Assembly (NCBI GenBank): GCA_033977485.1
Contig: CM066988.1
Location: forward strand, 73,523,169-73,587,168
DNA: 64,000 bases
Direction: 5' to 3'
Source: Hydrangea macrophylla
Taxonomy: Eukaryota; Streptophyta; Magnoliopsida; Cornales; Hydrangeaceae
Shown: in pieces, positions 1-10,305 of the stretch
How positions within the stretch are numbered: position 1 is the stretch's first letter
How the letters are laid out: every line of letters starts with the position of its first letter
Program-made: the position numbers and the translations under genes
Notes under the pieces: model-generated
Databases searched by the model: none
Seen by the model: the letters and a program-made list of their open reading frames with translations, nothing else
What the model was told of the DNA's origin: nothing

Positions 1-336
1 GAGGTCTTTCACCAAAAATCCTTTTCGTACATTTTCATGTTAATGCACATGTACATGCTCAATTTCATAATCATGCTTATCTCATGACATGAAATGCAAA
101 TGAACAATAGCATGCTACTTAAACAAGCATGTAAACATAATCTCATACTTCAAGTATATCAAGAGATATGAAATTCAATCTTAACATATTTATGAATTTC
201 TAAGTAAAGCTTGTAGACATGGTTTCAACTTCCAATTAAGCACATAATAACTTAATTGCATAGAAGGAAACACATAAACATCAAGAATACATAGCACATA
301 GGCAAATTCTTGAAAGAATTAGATTTGGATTATTTA
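1..336 (-). mobile_element. Ty3/gypsy LTR (family R1), left part, truncated by window edge
   Basis: Read on the minus strand, this stretch matches the plus-strand LTR between about 14690 and 15041, including a shared block around ATAAGCATGATTATGAAATT and the AAAGACCTC word at the window edge. It continues the minus-strand LTR that starts at 12636 and runs to 12004. The 494-12003 insertion separates the two parts. The rest of the LTR lies outside the window, so its end and target duplication cannot be seen. No coding capacity. Confidence 0.75.
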
Positions 337-493
337 TACGTCAAACGTGCTCCAAACTTCGTAGTCTCCTAGAGTAGACTTAGTTAACATATGATACACT
401 ATATTAGAGAGTTATATGAACTACCTTGATTTCTTGGAATTTCCTAACCGATATAAGTTGTCAGATGAGATTGATTTTCACGTCCACACCTAC
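337..493. repeat. 157-bp direct duplication, left copy
   Basis: Positions 337-493 repeat at 12004-12160 with two mismatches seen by eye (A/G at the CAGATGAG site and C/G near its end). The sequence belongs to the R1 LTR, not to the inserted retroelement. Both copies begin TACGTCAAACG and end CCACACCTAC. An ordinary LTR insertion duplicates only 4-6 bp, so this is not a standard target duplication. Confidence 0.9.
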
Positions 494-911
494 ACCCGGA
501 TAGAGCACACACAGTCGAATAAGACATGTGCATTGATGAAAAGATACATTCTCTCCCCATTTTTGCACTGATAGAAAATCCCTGGAAATATGCTAGGCAA
601 AACTTATTGCCCGACTCCATGCACAAGCTTGGTACAAGTCATGACAAAGGTCCCAAGAAGTTTTGACCCCACGCCATCGCCAAAACATTCTGGCCCTACA
701 TGATTCGCCATCAGAAACTTCACTAGAAAGTTAGTACTATCTGCAAAAGTTTAGACGTCCGTCAACCGTCAGCAAAGTTACGAGAACACCAGTACCACCC
801 GCAAAAGACAAAATATCCATTCGTCATCAGAAAAACAATCTCAGAAAGATATACAAGGATTATGCCCGCATCCTAGCCGCTTCACGCCTAGAATACGGAC
901 AGGGGGGCTAA
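494..911 (+). mobile_element. Extra copy of the 3' internal tail and polypurine tract of the protein-less retroelement
   Basis: This segment matches 9890-10305, the part of the internal region just before the 3' LTR, including the purine run ACAGGGGGG that primes plus-strand synthesis. Sequence upstream of a 5' LTR should be host DNA, so the element's own 3' tail here shows a tandem or rearranged copy. The junction with the target at 493/494 shares only about 2 bp (AC). Confidence 0.85.
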
Positions 912-1039
912 TGTAGATAGTAGTTGACCGCTCATACAGCTTGACCAGTACACGTCACCAACGACTCCACGTGTACCAATATGGGCTCCACCAACAACAA
1001 TTACTACAAACAAGACCCACCCTACGGAGCCCACTGTGA

Positions 1040-1340
1040 AGCTCCACGACTGAGAAACTCGCCCCGAGGCCCACCTCAATGAGCCCACTCCAAAGCCTTA
1101 CCTCGGATAAGCCCATTCCGAAGCCTCACCTTTCCGAAGCCTCCGCTAGCCCACTCCGAAGGCCCACTTCAGATGAGCCCAATCTGAAACTTCACTTCGG
1201 AATCTGAAGCCTATGACTCCACTCCGAAGCCTTATTCTCCGAAGGCCCAAAGTAGCCCACTCCGAAGCCCCCACTACGGATGACTCCACTCTGAAGACTT
1301 ATTCAAACAAAGCCCATCTCAAGTAGCCCTCAAAGGAAGC
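1040..1340 (+). repeat. CCGAAG-rich degenerate tandem array in the 5' LTR
   Basis: CCGAAG or a one-base variant recurs roughly every 15-40 bases, usually as CCCACTCCGAAGCC or CATTCCGAAGCC. The same array lies in the 3' LTR at about 10430-10740. In the internal region the same word is common in the opposite orientation (CCTTCGG). Confidence 0.7.
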
Positions 1341-2024
1341 ACACTTCAAATATACACACACTCACCTCTCGGACACCCACCCTTGGTCCGGAAGCAGTAC
1401 CTAAGGGTGGCTCAAGTCCGTTGGGATTTCGGAAGCTCATGGCTAGGTGGCTAGAACTGAAGGCATCTCCCTAGCCTGCGCCCCATGGGCAAGGTTAGGG
1501 TTGGTCCCAAAGAGAGAGAGAGACACGTGACTTTCACGTGCCTGACCTCGACCAGTCTCACAACCAATGGGCGAAGCCCATTAGCGTAAAACTTTCTTAA
1601 ACCCTTGACCAACAGTGCTCAGTCACTTCAAGCTTGCGTTGCACCAATAAAAGAGAACCTTGGTTCCCGCCCTCGCTTAACCCTCTGCAGCCTCGACACT
1701 CGCCCTTACTTAATCCTCTACACCAATAGCATGAGCCTCGGTATCTTCACTCGATTAAACCTCTGCACAAATAACATATCTTTCCCCCTTGACTAACCCC
1801 ACAACCTTCGTCTGCCACCGAGGGACAATACCTTCTCTATTTGACTTGTTTCTCCCGAAGCCCATGACAGATCAACATCTCATTCAATACCTCCACCTAC
1901 CTTAAACATGAGCATTTAAACCATCCATACCGTCCATCTACCTAAAACAAACGATCCACTCAGAGAATGCCAACTCAGCTTCTCTCCACCACATCAAAAC
2001 TTAGCAGCCTCATATGACTTTCTG

Positions 2025-2032
2025 TATAAATA
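2025..2032 (+). promoter_or_regulatory. TATA box of the 5' LTR
   Basis: TATAAATA sits in the context CTGTATAAATAGTGG, about 580 bp before the LTR end, so R and U5 would make up the rest of the LTR. The identical motif is at 11419-11426 in the 3' LTR. No other strong TATA box is evident in this LTR. Confidence 0.55.
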
Positions 2033-2610
2033 GTGGTCTCATTTACTACATCCGACCGGACCAACACAACCACACAGAATCCTTTACTACCGCAAAAGAT
2101 CAATAGTGACTACTCCTCCGACCCATTTACAAAATATTCCCATTGTCCCGAACACAATCAGACCCTTCGGACCGCAAGACCCCTCGCCTTACTTTGCCCT
2201 TCGCCTTGCCTTGACCCTTCGTCTTCACCAATACCCTCCATTTCACCAAAGATCCTTCGCCTCATTACACCACTCGTCTCAACAAGACCCTTCGGCTTTA
2301 TTACACCTTCGTCTCACTCTACTCTTCACCATACTCCAACGCTTACTCACCACCCTTCACCTTACTCCAACACACATAACTCCTGGACACTCACTGCTTT
2401 CTCTCTCTCTCATTTGGGGCTACTTCGGTTCTCATCCGACCCGAAGTCTCTCCGAATCCCATTACTCTGCTATATATTTACATATTTATTATTCTACACT
2501 TTTTACATTATTTTATCATATTTTATCTATTGTTCCACCTATACTAACCTGCTTACGTGTTATACCCATCCATATATCTCTACTACACATAACAAAAAGG
2601 ACCTACCACA

Positions 2611-2630
2611 TTTTGGCGACCACAGTGGGA
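2611..2630 (+). other. Primer-binding site of the protein-less retroelement
   Basis: TTTTGGCGACCACAGTGGG directly follows the LTR end. Tat/Ogre-clade plant elements carry similar TTGGCGACTCC-type sites complementary to a tRNA 3' end. The exact tRNA was not verified. Confidence 0.6.
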
Positions 2631-3496
2631 GGTATACTCGCAAGCATGGTTAGCGAAAACGAATAATAGTTTTTCTAGTGCTGCTAATACTCAACATTAT
2701 CTTTTGCAAGCCAAAGGGATGCACACCCACTTGTGCCACCCCTCCATCAACTTGCAGTTCATTTTTTTTTCTTGGTCCCACCAGAGACAACTCACTTTAT
2801 TATCACTCGCCCTTTCTACTCTCTCCTCTAACCTTCTTGCTCCCTCTTACTCTCTCACCCCTCCCTCCCTGCTCCAACTTTGTAACAGTGTTTCAACTCT
2901 GTGACAATTACTCCTAATCCGTGACATTCACACATTCTATGGTTAACACTTTTCCTACAAAAACCATTACACATTTCTTGTCTTGTAGTTGTTAAAAATT
3001 TATTATCAAAAGCCATCATTTTTTATAAACTTGTATTTATTCAAAATTACTTTTCAATAATTCCATCTCCAAACTTTGAAACGGGTCATTTAAATTATTA
3101 TTATTTCTTTTTAGTTATAAAAAGACATGTTCAAAACTATTTCGAAAAGTGCTCGTCGACACGAGCCTGCAGTTTTTTGAATCGTCCCAAATAAACATCA
3201 GATGAAAAAGTTGTTACAAGTTAATGCCTTCTGTTTAGATTAAAAAGTTAAACATGCATACCATATACTTGCCACACCAAAATTTTGTTTTGTTTTTTTT
3301 TATTTTTTATTTTTATTTATGATTCAATACTTCAATCGTATTCCCATATGCTTATGACAAGCCTAACTTATGGACTTAAAAGTTCTTTGGGACCCACAAT
3401 GATAAGTCTTTTGTTGACCAACTTATTGTTTCAAGTACTTTTGTAAACAATGTTTTGGTTTATTTAGGCCAACTGCAAAATATATATATATATATA

Positions 3497-3693
3497 GAGC
3501 AATGATAGATGCACAACAAAAACTCACAACCAATTGCACAACCTGTTTAAAATTGTTGGACTTAGTGCTGAAAAAGCTGTACACACAAAAAGACAAAAAA
3601 AAGAGGTGTACAGTTTTTTCAGCACAAAGTCCAACATTTTTAAGCAGGTTGTGCAATTAGTTATGAGTTTTTGTTGTGCATCTATCATTTCTC
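3497..3693. mobile_element. Hairpin MITE with 88-bp inverted arms
   Basis: Arms 3497-3584 and 3606-3693 are near-perfect inverted repeats (ends GAGCAATGATAGATGCACAAC and its complement with one change) around a 21-bp A-rich spacer. The flanks are alternating AT on both sides (ATATATATA), so the target duplication length cannot be fixed. A 9-bp duplication would suggest a Mutator-like MITE and a TA duplication a Tc1/mariner type. A transcript through it would fold into a long hairpin. Confidence 0.85.
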
Positions 3694-3987
3694 ATATATA
3701 TATTTGCATACTTTTAAGCATGACAAACCATCAGCTCAATATAAACTTTTCTCACATAGTCAAAAAGCCATACAGTACCATACGACATGACCTGGCGATG
3801 CGCTGGCGATGCGCTTCACTCTCGGAAACCCCCCTCTCGCTAGCTTCTCAGCCTTCTCCTCTCTATCTCGTTAGCGCTCTCTCTCTCTCTCTATACCTCG
3901 GGCCCACCCTCCTCTTGCCATCGCCGAAATGCCTTGCCATTGCCATTGCCATTAATTGTTAATAGTGTCATCGCTCCAAATCTACTA

Positions 3988-4390
3988 CTCCCTCCGTTTT
4001 ATTTTGTGAGTCAATCTTTGTAACTCAACTTATTAGCAAAAATTACACCTAATTTTTTATTTTTTTGTTCACAATTGTCTCTAATTATCACAATTTTTTT
4101 TTTTAATTGTAACTCTCTCTCTCTCTCTCTCTCCTACTTGGTATCACCGCAATACCCAATATTTACTCTCATCATTTCATTTTTAGAGTTTACTATTCTA
4201 TTTTGGATTGTCCCAAAATTATTGTCCATATTTTTATAATTAAAATTGGTATACAATTTTTATTTACTTTTCAAAACTACCCTTCTCGTAAGACACAATC
4301 AAACAAGTCAAACTTTCTATTGATCAAAAAGTTAAACATGTATACCATGTACTTGTCACACCAAATTATTTTCCATTACTCCATTAATTC
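3988..4390 (+). mobile_element. Possible Stowaway-type MITE, one end only
   Basis: CTCCCTCCGTTTTATTTTG, preceded by TA, resembles the conserved terminal repeat of plant Stowaway MITEs. The opposite end (a GGAGGGAG-type terminus) was not found, so the element is truncated, decayed or a chance match. The extent given is approximate and covers AT-rich sequence. Confidence 0.3.
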
Positions 4391-4479
4391 TTATGTAAGA
4401 TAATTTTTTTTTTTTTCATGGATAGCCTAATCATTTTTGCCCATTCTTGTTTTAAAAAAAAAACAAAAATAAAAATATT

Positions 4480-6670
4480 CCACCCCCTACCCCATAAGTC
4501 ATGACCCTTCGGGCCCCCCTACCAAAAACAAAAAAAAACTATCCAAGACCCCCCAAATGACCTTCGGACCACAGCAAGGGCCCACCCCACCCCCTTCGCT
4601 TCTCTCTCTCTCCACCTTCGGACATCTCCATTATTCACAAAAATAAATAAATAAATAAAAAAGAACACCTTCAGCCCCCAACACCGAAAGGCCATTACTA
4701 AAAAAAAAAATCCTCTTGACCTTCGGCTCTCCCATCCGAAACCAATCCCTCTCTCTCCCTATACATATATACATGTATACATACACATTTTATGCTCCTC
4801 CTCAGCTTATGTTTTGGCCCCTCAAAGGAGTACAAGGCCCAAATTAGTGCCATCAACTATATTTATATTGATATATAGGTATATACAACTCAAGAGGAAA
4901 TGCGCCTAGAATTTTTAAAATTACACTTTTAGTGTAAGAATTTTTAGAAATAGGTCCCCCAAGAATTTTGAAAAACACTATACAATATTTACGTGTCACC
5001 AATAAGTCTCATATTATAAGCATATTCCTAAAAATAATAAAAATAAAAAGAGATCTCCAATTATATATAAATAGACTCCAAAAAAAATCACCTCGGGGTG
5101 TTGCCCCCGAACCCCCGTATAGCTCAAGCCCCTCTAACCAACATTACTGGCTCCGCCCATGCATATTACCCCATGTGGTGGTCAATCTCACTCTATCTTT
5201 ACCTCCTTATATATATATAACATGTATATACAAAAACAAAAAGAAAAAGAAATCAACTTACCCCAACATGACCTCCTTCAAGTCATTGCCTACCCCCACA
5301 ATGAGCTTCGGCTCTTGGCCCCCACATGGTCCACAAAAAACAAAATAAAAAAATAAAAAACCAACACTACCCATCCCCCCATGACCCTTCGGAATGACCT
5401 TCGGCCCCTACCCCAACCCATGCCTTCGGCCTAGCAAAAAAATAAAAATAAAAATAATCAATGTAATCATCTCACCTCCCCGAAGCAAAATAAAATAAAA
5501 ATAAAATAAATAGACAAAAACCTTCGGCCCTCCCATCCGAAGGCCATACACAAATTTAAAAAAATCCTTTTGCTTGATCTTCGGCTCTCCATTCGAAACC
5601 AACTCCACATCTGGGTCCTACTTAAATAATAAATTATTTTATTGGTAAATGCTTTGAGTAAGCAAATCTTTGGACCTTCGGCTATAGGGGACCTTCGCCC
5701 TTTATTTGGTGCTACTCACTTTCGTTCCCTTATTTGTGGCTACTCACCTTCGCCGCTCAACTTCATCCCCCTTACTTGCGGCTACTCACATTTGTCCTCT
5801 TTTAAACCCAACCTATATATTTGGTCCAACACATTTTTTTTTCCTTCCAGCCTTCATTTGGTCCAATCAAAATGAAGGATGAAGTGTAGTTGTGTGTTAT
5901 GGTGTGGACCACACACACTTCAATTTCAAAGATTTAAGAGCTAACAAGTTAATAACTCGGAGTTACAGCTCAGCAAAAAAAAAGGGACAACTCACCTCCA
6001 AAGCACCACCTTCGGCTCACACTCTCTCTATACTTTCTCTCTCTATGGCCCCACCACCTCAAAAAAAAAAAAAAAAGAGGAAGAAGAAAATATGAATCTT
6101 GCCCCCCCCCCCCCCTTCGGACCTCAACCCGAGTTCCCCTCTCTCTCTCTCTCCTCCACTCTCTCCTTGGGCCCCTCGACCAAAAAAAAAACAGTCGGAC
6201 CCCTCCCCCGTAACCACCCTCTCCGAAACCCCCCCCCCCTCTCCCGGATCTCTCTCTCTCGGAAACTCTCTCTCTCTCTTTCCGAAATGCACTCTCTCTC
6301 CAAAATTCACTCTCTCTCCAAAACTCTATCTCCCTCCGGAACCCCCTCTCTCTCAGAAACTTTCTCCTTCGGGTACCCCCTTCGAAACAAAAAACCCGGA
6401 CCCCACCACCAAACCTCCTCCGGAACTCACCACCCAAACCCCTTACGGATCCACCACCGAACCTCCTCCGGAACCCACCACCCGAACCTCCTCCGAACCC
6501 CACCACCCGGACCCCTCCAGACCTCACCACCCGGGGCCCTTCGGACCTCCTTCTCTCCACCCGGACTAAAAAAAAAAACAAAACAAAACAAAAAATGGGG
6601 CATTGGCCCCCCGACCTTTGGCCCACCCCCATTCGGCCTCTACCAACCTCCGGACCCCACCCCTTCGGAC
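4480..6670 (+). repeat. CCTTCGG-rich tract with CT simple repeats
   Basis: CCTTCGG or ACCTTCGG appears about twenty times (for example near 4509, 4561, 4615, 4721, 5390, 5398, 5422, 5521, 5676, 6010, 6113, 6538 and 6662), mixed with runs of C, A and (CT)n. The inverse word CCGAAG is scattered among them. Between 6410 and 6560 a unit of about 24 bp (CACCACCCGAACCTCCTCCG) repeats imperfectly. No protein domain. Confidence 0.7.
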
Positions 6671-6723
6671 CACCCATCTCTCTCCCTACCTCCACTCTCT
6701 ATCGAAATCCTTTTAAATTTCTC

Positions 6724-7215
6724 CATCTCTTGGATTAGTCCAAAAAAAAACATTCTGCAGGCGCGGACCGCAGCACATTTCATCTGCTGAATCTCCATCC
6801 GCAGATCGTGGCACATTTCATCCGCTGAATCTCCACTCTCTCTCTCTCTCTCTGGGAATCATCTCAAACTCCTCAGTCTCTCGGATCAGTAAAAAAAAAC
6901 CATTCTGCAGACGCGGAACGCAACACATTTTATCTGTTGAATCTCCATCTACGAACTGCGGCACGTTTCATCTGCTGAATCTCTATCAGCGGACAGCGAC
7001 ATATTTCAACCGCATCTCCATTTACGAATAGTGGCACATTTCACCCCCTCAAATCTCTATCTGTGAACTGTGACATATCTTACCCACCGGATCGCGACAT
7101 ATTTTATCTGCTGAATCTCCATTCGCGTGTCCACGACAAGTTTCACTCGCAAAATCTCCATTTGAGAAATTCCGGCACATTTCACTCGTTGAATCTCCAT
7201 CCACGGACCCAAGGC
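6724..7215 (+). repeat. Degenerate tandem array, about 38-bp unit
   Basis: Units contain GCACATTTCATCTGCTGAAT followed by CTCCATC and a short GCGGA-type spacer. About eleven diverged copies are visible. A longer unit starting near TCTGCAGGCGCGGACCGCA also repeats at about 6755 and 6905. Tandem arrays between coding part and 3' LTR are common in Tat-clade elements. Here the array is in an element with no coding part. Confidence 0.75.
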
Positions 7216-7225
7216 AATCTCAAGA

Positions 7226-8119
7226 GCTTTCACTCTGCACCTATGAAATCTTTCACGCTGCGGACTTGTGAGATCTTCACTTCTGATTCTCTCTTACCCT
7301 CAACTCCCTCTTTCGGTCCTACAACCAAACACAAAAAAAAAAGCCTCCAAAGGCCTAAGCCAACCCCCCCCCCCCCCTCGCCCCTCCCTAAAATTATAGA
7401 AAAGGGATACAAGTGCTGCTAAATATACCACCACCAGCCAATTCACCTCAAGATATGGATATAGTACAACCGTGATACAGAAAAAGATTCATTACAGGTA
7501 GATCGACCTCAAGATAATTGCCACAACTCTACTTAATTTACCAGCATAACCAGCCACTCTCATTCTTTCACCGGAGATACTTATTACCTAACACAACCCA
7601 CCCACATTCCTTCACACATATACACTATTATAGAAGAAAATGTTCTACCTAAGCCACGAGCCCCTGTTTCTTTTTAAAAGGGGGGAGAAGGGACCCATTG
7701 ATCTAAACAGTCTTACACCCAAATTATACCTCAAAGAGTCCACAGTCATTGATAGGCAGATAAATGGACCATCCGAGTTACAAGTACTGTCAATTTTTTT
7801 GCCCAATCTCAGACAGCTCACTCTCCAAAAAGTCTTTTCTCTAAGCAAATCTAAGGCCCAATAGTTGGTCAACTTTACTCTCTCCCGCTAGGTATTACTC
7901 TGCTAAGCAGGCCTCTTATAATGACTAGCTCCATTATCTACGACTAGTCACAACACACTTCTCGTTGGTAGAACTAATGTAATGGACTGACAAATCTCAA
8001 CTCGCCCTCACCATCACCACATTAACATAGAAAAAAAAGAAAAAAAAAAAAAAAAAAGGAAGCCCTCGGGAAGATACAAAATTTTCAACTTCACTATCCC
8101 AAAGACCACCGTCAAAATG
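7226..8119. other. Internal retroelement sequence without identifiable features
   Basis: Mixed C-rich and A-rich sequence with short homopolymers (C run near 7366, A run near 8030). No domain, inverted repeat or array was recognised. It is assigned to the protein-less retroelement only by position. Confidence 0.5.
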
Positions 8120-9250
8120 AAGTCCCTACAAACATGCTCGCCACAAGAAATGCTACCACCACTTGCTCTCTTGCCAGCAACAAGCAATATACATGTTGCC
8201 ACAACCACCACCTGCTCTCTCTCCAGCAATACGCAGCCACCACCTACTAGTCAGTAACATGCTCCATTTGTTCCCTCACCAGCAAATTCAATCTCTAAAC
8301 AGTGACATGACGCCGTGAGCACTTGCTCTTTGGCCAGCAATATGCTGGTATAACTTATAACCTCAAAATGACTAACCAACCAAGCTACATGTCAATGACA
8401 TTCACTCAGATAGGGTCTTTCTTGCACCCTCAAAGTACCACGTTGAAGATTACTCGAAAGCTTACTCGATAACTGTTCTTTGCATCGCTTGGGAAAGTGT
8501 TTGCATTATTTCACTATTGGTATGACAAGGCACAAAGCTCACTGGGTCTATATCTCTAAAGCAGGACAAAGCATGAGGATTTTTCAAAATTATGGTAACC
8601 ACACACGTCCTACTCTCACCCTGTACCCTCTCGAAGTAGTACAAGTACTTTGATACATCAAAATTATACATCATAGCATGAGTAATCACTAACATATAGT
8701 CTACACTACCGACAAATGCTCAATAACTCCACTATCACTATCAGTATTGTTATGATTTATTCTCTATCTCTCCATAACGAACGAGCTCCACTCTCCATAT
8801 GGTTGCACGAGCATCGCGCTCTCCTCATCTTGCCTCACTAGGGTAGCAAAAGTATCGCACTCTCCCCTACCTCACTTGAGTGGCACGGGTAACACCCTCT
8901 ACTTCAATTTGAGAGGCCTCACTAAGGCGGCACGAGCAACACGCTCTCCCCCTTTGAGAAGGGTGGCACGAGCATCGCGCTCTCCACCAGAGGGGCGGCA
9001 CGAGTACCCGCTCTCCCCCTAAGCCCCATATCTCCAAAGAAGGGCACGACCCTTATCTCTATGTCTCCATATACTCTCCCCTTATCTCCAAATTTGCATA
9101 GCGACATGGCATGAACATCCCTAATTTCCCTATCTCCAAATCGTCCAATCGTAGTCTCCAATTCCCAAAGAGCACGACTCTAGTCTCTATATCTCCATAT
9201 AAGTAGCATGAGCAAAACGCACTCCATCACATGTGCGGCATGAGTAACAA
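8120..9250 (+). repeat. Loose tandem arrays of GCTCTC-containing units
   Basis: From about 8130 to 8345 the phrase TGCTCTC...CCAGCAA recurs four or five times. From about 8805 to 9250 the phrase GGCACGAGCATCGCGCTCTCC recurs in variants about eight times with 40-60 bp spacing. Divergence is high, so unit boundaries are approximate. No coding signal. Confidence 0.55.
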
Positions 9251-9889
9251 ACTCTTCCTCTCCCAAAGATGGGACAAGCGTCACTCTCCCTATCTCTTAG
9301 CCTCACAAGGGTGGTGCGGGTACAAACCCCTTTTTTATGTTGACATCAAGGGACAAAGTGAGCAACATGCTCCCCTTCCTCTATTCTTTTTTTCCACATT
9401 ATTAATATCTCCAGGTTTCTCCATACCACCACTCATCAAAAGAATGATACGCCATGAGAAATGTAAAAACAAAAATGCACAATCTCAAACATAAAAAATT
9501 GAATTCTCAATGCCACAAAAAGATATGGTTACAACCCCAATACATACATCAATTCAAGGATAGTGGATGCACCATGGAACAGACCCAATACATACAATAA
9601 AATGGGCGCACACATGTGCCCACTGGAGTCCGATTCGAAATAGGGAACAGAGCTGAGCTGCCACTTTACCAGAAAATGCCATCCGGTTCGACACCTTGTG
9701 ACAAGAACCTCGAAGGCTAAAGCTTCGAGCTCAATAGCCCAATACTTCTGCCGAAGAGGGCTTCGCAGCGGTTGACAGCAAAACACAACTTCACCATCAA
9801 CTATCCCATAATTAAGAACTTCATCCTTAATATATGAGGAAGGCAGTATAAATCATTCACTCGCCTTAAGCACCACGAAGAAGCATGAC
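9251..9889. other. Internal retroelement sequence up to the duplicated tail
   Basis: No domain recognised. A minus-strand frame at 9529-9786 (85 codons) has no recognisable homology and lies opposite to element transcription, so it was not called as a gene. Confidence 0.45.
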
Positions 9890-10290
9890 ACCCGGATAGA
9901 GCACACACAGTCGAATAAGACATGTGCATTGATGAAAACATACATTCTCTCCCCATTTTTGCACTGATAGAAAATCCCTGGAAATATGCTAGGCAAAACT
10001 TATTGCCCGACTCCATGCACAAGCTTGGTACAAGTCATGACAAAGGTCCCAAGAAGTTTTGACCCCGCCATCGCCAAAACATTCTGGCCCTACATGATTC
10101 GCCATCAGAAACTTCACCAGAAAGTTAGTACTATCTGCAAAAGTTTAGACGTCTGTCAACCGTCAGTAAAGTTACCAGAACACCAGTACCACCCGTAAAA
10201 GACAAAATATCCATTCGTCATCAGAAAAACAATCTCAGAAAGATATGCAAGGATTATGCCCGCATCCTAGCCGCTTCACGCCTAGAATAC

Positions 10291-10305
10291 GGACAGGGGG
10301 GCAAA
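10291..10305 (+). other. Polypurine tract before the 3' LTR
   Basis: GGACAGGGGGGCAAA precedes the 3' LTR. The equivalent in the duplicated tail is at 897-911. The 3' LTR begins AGTAGATAG where the 5' LTR has TGTAGATAG, so the terminal T of the 3' LTR appears mutated. Confidence 0.65.

Larger units (their letters stand above)
912..2610 (+). mobile_element. 5' LTR of protein-less Tat-like Ty3/gypsy derivative
   Basis: About 1.70 kb, starting TGTAGATAG and ending CCTACCACA. It pairs with 10306-12003 at very high identity. It is followed at once by a TTTTGGCGACCACAGTGGG primer-binding site, which resembles those of Tat/Ogre-clade elements. Positions 1040-1340 are a degenerate tandem array built on CCCACTCCGAAGCC-type units. 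A TATA box lies at 2025-2032. Apparent reading frames at 2033-2666 are leader sequence rich in CTTCG words, with no recognisable protein domain. Confidence 0.85.
2631..9889 (+). mobile_element. Internal region of a large protein-less retrotransposon derivative
   Basis: This 7.3-kb region lies between primer site and polypurine tract and shows no gag, protease, reverse transcriptase, RNase H or integrase motif in any frame. The longest frames (6092-6790 on plus, 5970-6695 on minus) are translations of CT/GA simple repeats. It holds an inserted MITE (3497-3693), a CCTTCGG-rich tract (4480-6670), an array of about 38-bp units (6724-7215) and a looser array (8120-9250). A 50-bp motif ending TTGCCACACCAAAATTTTG or a variant occurs at about 3238-3290 and again at 4326-4376. 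This layout fits a non-autonomous LARD-type element mobilised by a related Tat-clade partner. The reference to a partner is inference. Confidence 0.75.

Noticed and set aside
2033..2666. Two overlapping frames of 186-206 codons in the LTR leader
   Set aside because: Composition is Ser/Pro/Thr/Leu-rich from CTTCG and CTC repeats, with no domain. The same frames recur at 11427-12044 only because the LTR is repeated.
5970..6790. Frames of 241 (minus) and 232 (plus) codons
   Set aside because: They are translations of (CT)n/(GA)n and CCGGA repeats on opposite strands and have no protein-like composition.
9529..9786. Minus-strand 85-codon frame before the 3' tail of the protein-less element
   Set aside because: It has no recognisable domain and is antisense to element transcription. 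It was kept only as a note in the interior annotation.
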